A stretch of 14,835 nucleotides of DNA. Origin: Avisuccinivibrio_A sp964399665. GTDB lineage: Bacteria > Pseudomonadota > Gammaproteobacteria > Enterobacterales > Succinivibrionaceae. Positions 14,713 to 14,835 of this stretch are shown here, one piece after another (within the stretch, counting starts at the first letter, position 1; each line of letters begins with the position of its first letter). The notes under the pieces were generated by a model. That model was not told the origin of the DNA, did no database searches, and saw nothing but the letters and a program-made list of their open reading frames with translations. The stretch covers positions 1-14,835 of the forward strand of contig CAYNSI010000035.1 in assembly GCA_964399665.1 (NCBI GenBank). The letters are read 5' to 3'. A program made the translations under genes and the position numbers.

Positions 14713-14835
14713 TATTGTTAAGGTGGAAGCAAGAATGGGAAGTGTTAGCAGGAATTTTAAACTGAGCCCCCTAAGCAAATACACGCGGTCTTGCTAAAAA
14801 ATACTCGATACGTTACAAGTAGTATGTTAGTGTAA

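Larger units (their letters stand above)
14444..14835. other. Region upstream of the ispB-like gene, no confident gene
   Basis: About 390 bp to the window edge. It must contain the ispB-like promoter on the minus strand; a TAAAAT hexamer (14472-14477, minus) is the only -10-like element and lacks a good -35. The plus strand shows no rplU start, which would be the E. coli neighbour. It contains a 7-bp hairpin (14572-14592) and a doubtful small minus-strand frame. Confidence 0.5.

Noticed and set aside
1..14835. Search for CRISPR arrays, insertion sequences, prophage or defence islands
   Set aside because: No regularly spaced repeats, transposase or integrase motifs, or terminal inverted repeats were seen; the window is otherwise a conserved housekeeping cluster.

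Overview
The window is a chromosomal housekeeping block from a gammaproteobacterium. The gene order nnr-tsaE-amiB-mutL-miaA-hfq-hflX-hflK-hflC-purA is the classic enterobacterial 'amiB-mutL-miaA-hfq-hflX' superoperon followed by purA, and the proteins resemble their E. coli counterparts closely (the first 63 residues of Hfq are nearly identical). Moderate GC content, a divergent AAA-ATPase-like/PD-(D/E)XK family gene at the left edge and a non-E. coli right flank would fit a host-associated anaerobe such as a member of the Succinivibrionaceae, but that placement is inference; only the gammaproteobacterial assignment is well supported.

Layout. Positions 1-149 (minus) hold the N-terminus of an AAA-ATPase-like protein running off the left edge, where E. 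coli carries queG. Positions 150-580 are a 431-bp divergent intergenic region with repeats and hairpins but no convincing gene. Positions 581-7470 carry five closely packed plus-strand genes: nnr (NAD(P)H-hydrate repair), tsaE (tRNA t6A), amiB (septal murein amidase), mutL (mismatch repair) and miaA (tRNA i6A37). A 389-bp gap with a hairpin and a possible promoter precedes hfq. Positions 7860-11846 are hfq, hflX, hflK and hflC, tightly coupled. A 256-bp regulatory-looking gap precedes purA (12103-13398), which ends in a strong intrinsic terminator. A convergent long-chain polyprenyl diphosphate synthase (ispB-like, minus, 13463-14443) follows, and then about 390 bp with at most one doubtful small ORF and a hairpin.

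How the genes fit together. The cluster mixes metabolite repair, two tRNA modification pathways acting at positions 37 and next to it (t6A and i6A), cell separation, mismatch repair, RNA chaperoning, a ribosome-associated GTPase and the HflKC regulator of FtsH. They are co-transcribed rather than forming one pathway. Several start codons were chosen downstream of the longest possible frame (miaA 6493, hflK 9550, purA 12103) from Shine-Dalgarno spacing and family N-termini.

I found no defence island, CRISPR array, prophage, insertion sequence or clearly novel system. The most unusual signals are non-coding: the repeat-rich nnr upstream region, the long miaA-hfq gap, and the inverted repeat, hairpin and perfect palindrome in front of purA. 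Within proteins, the long MutL linker and the accessory ATPase at the left edge stand out.
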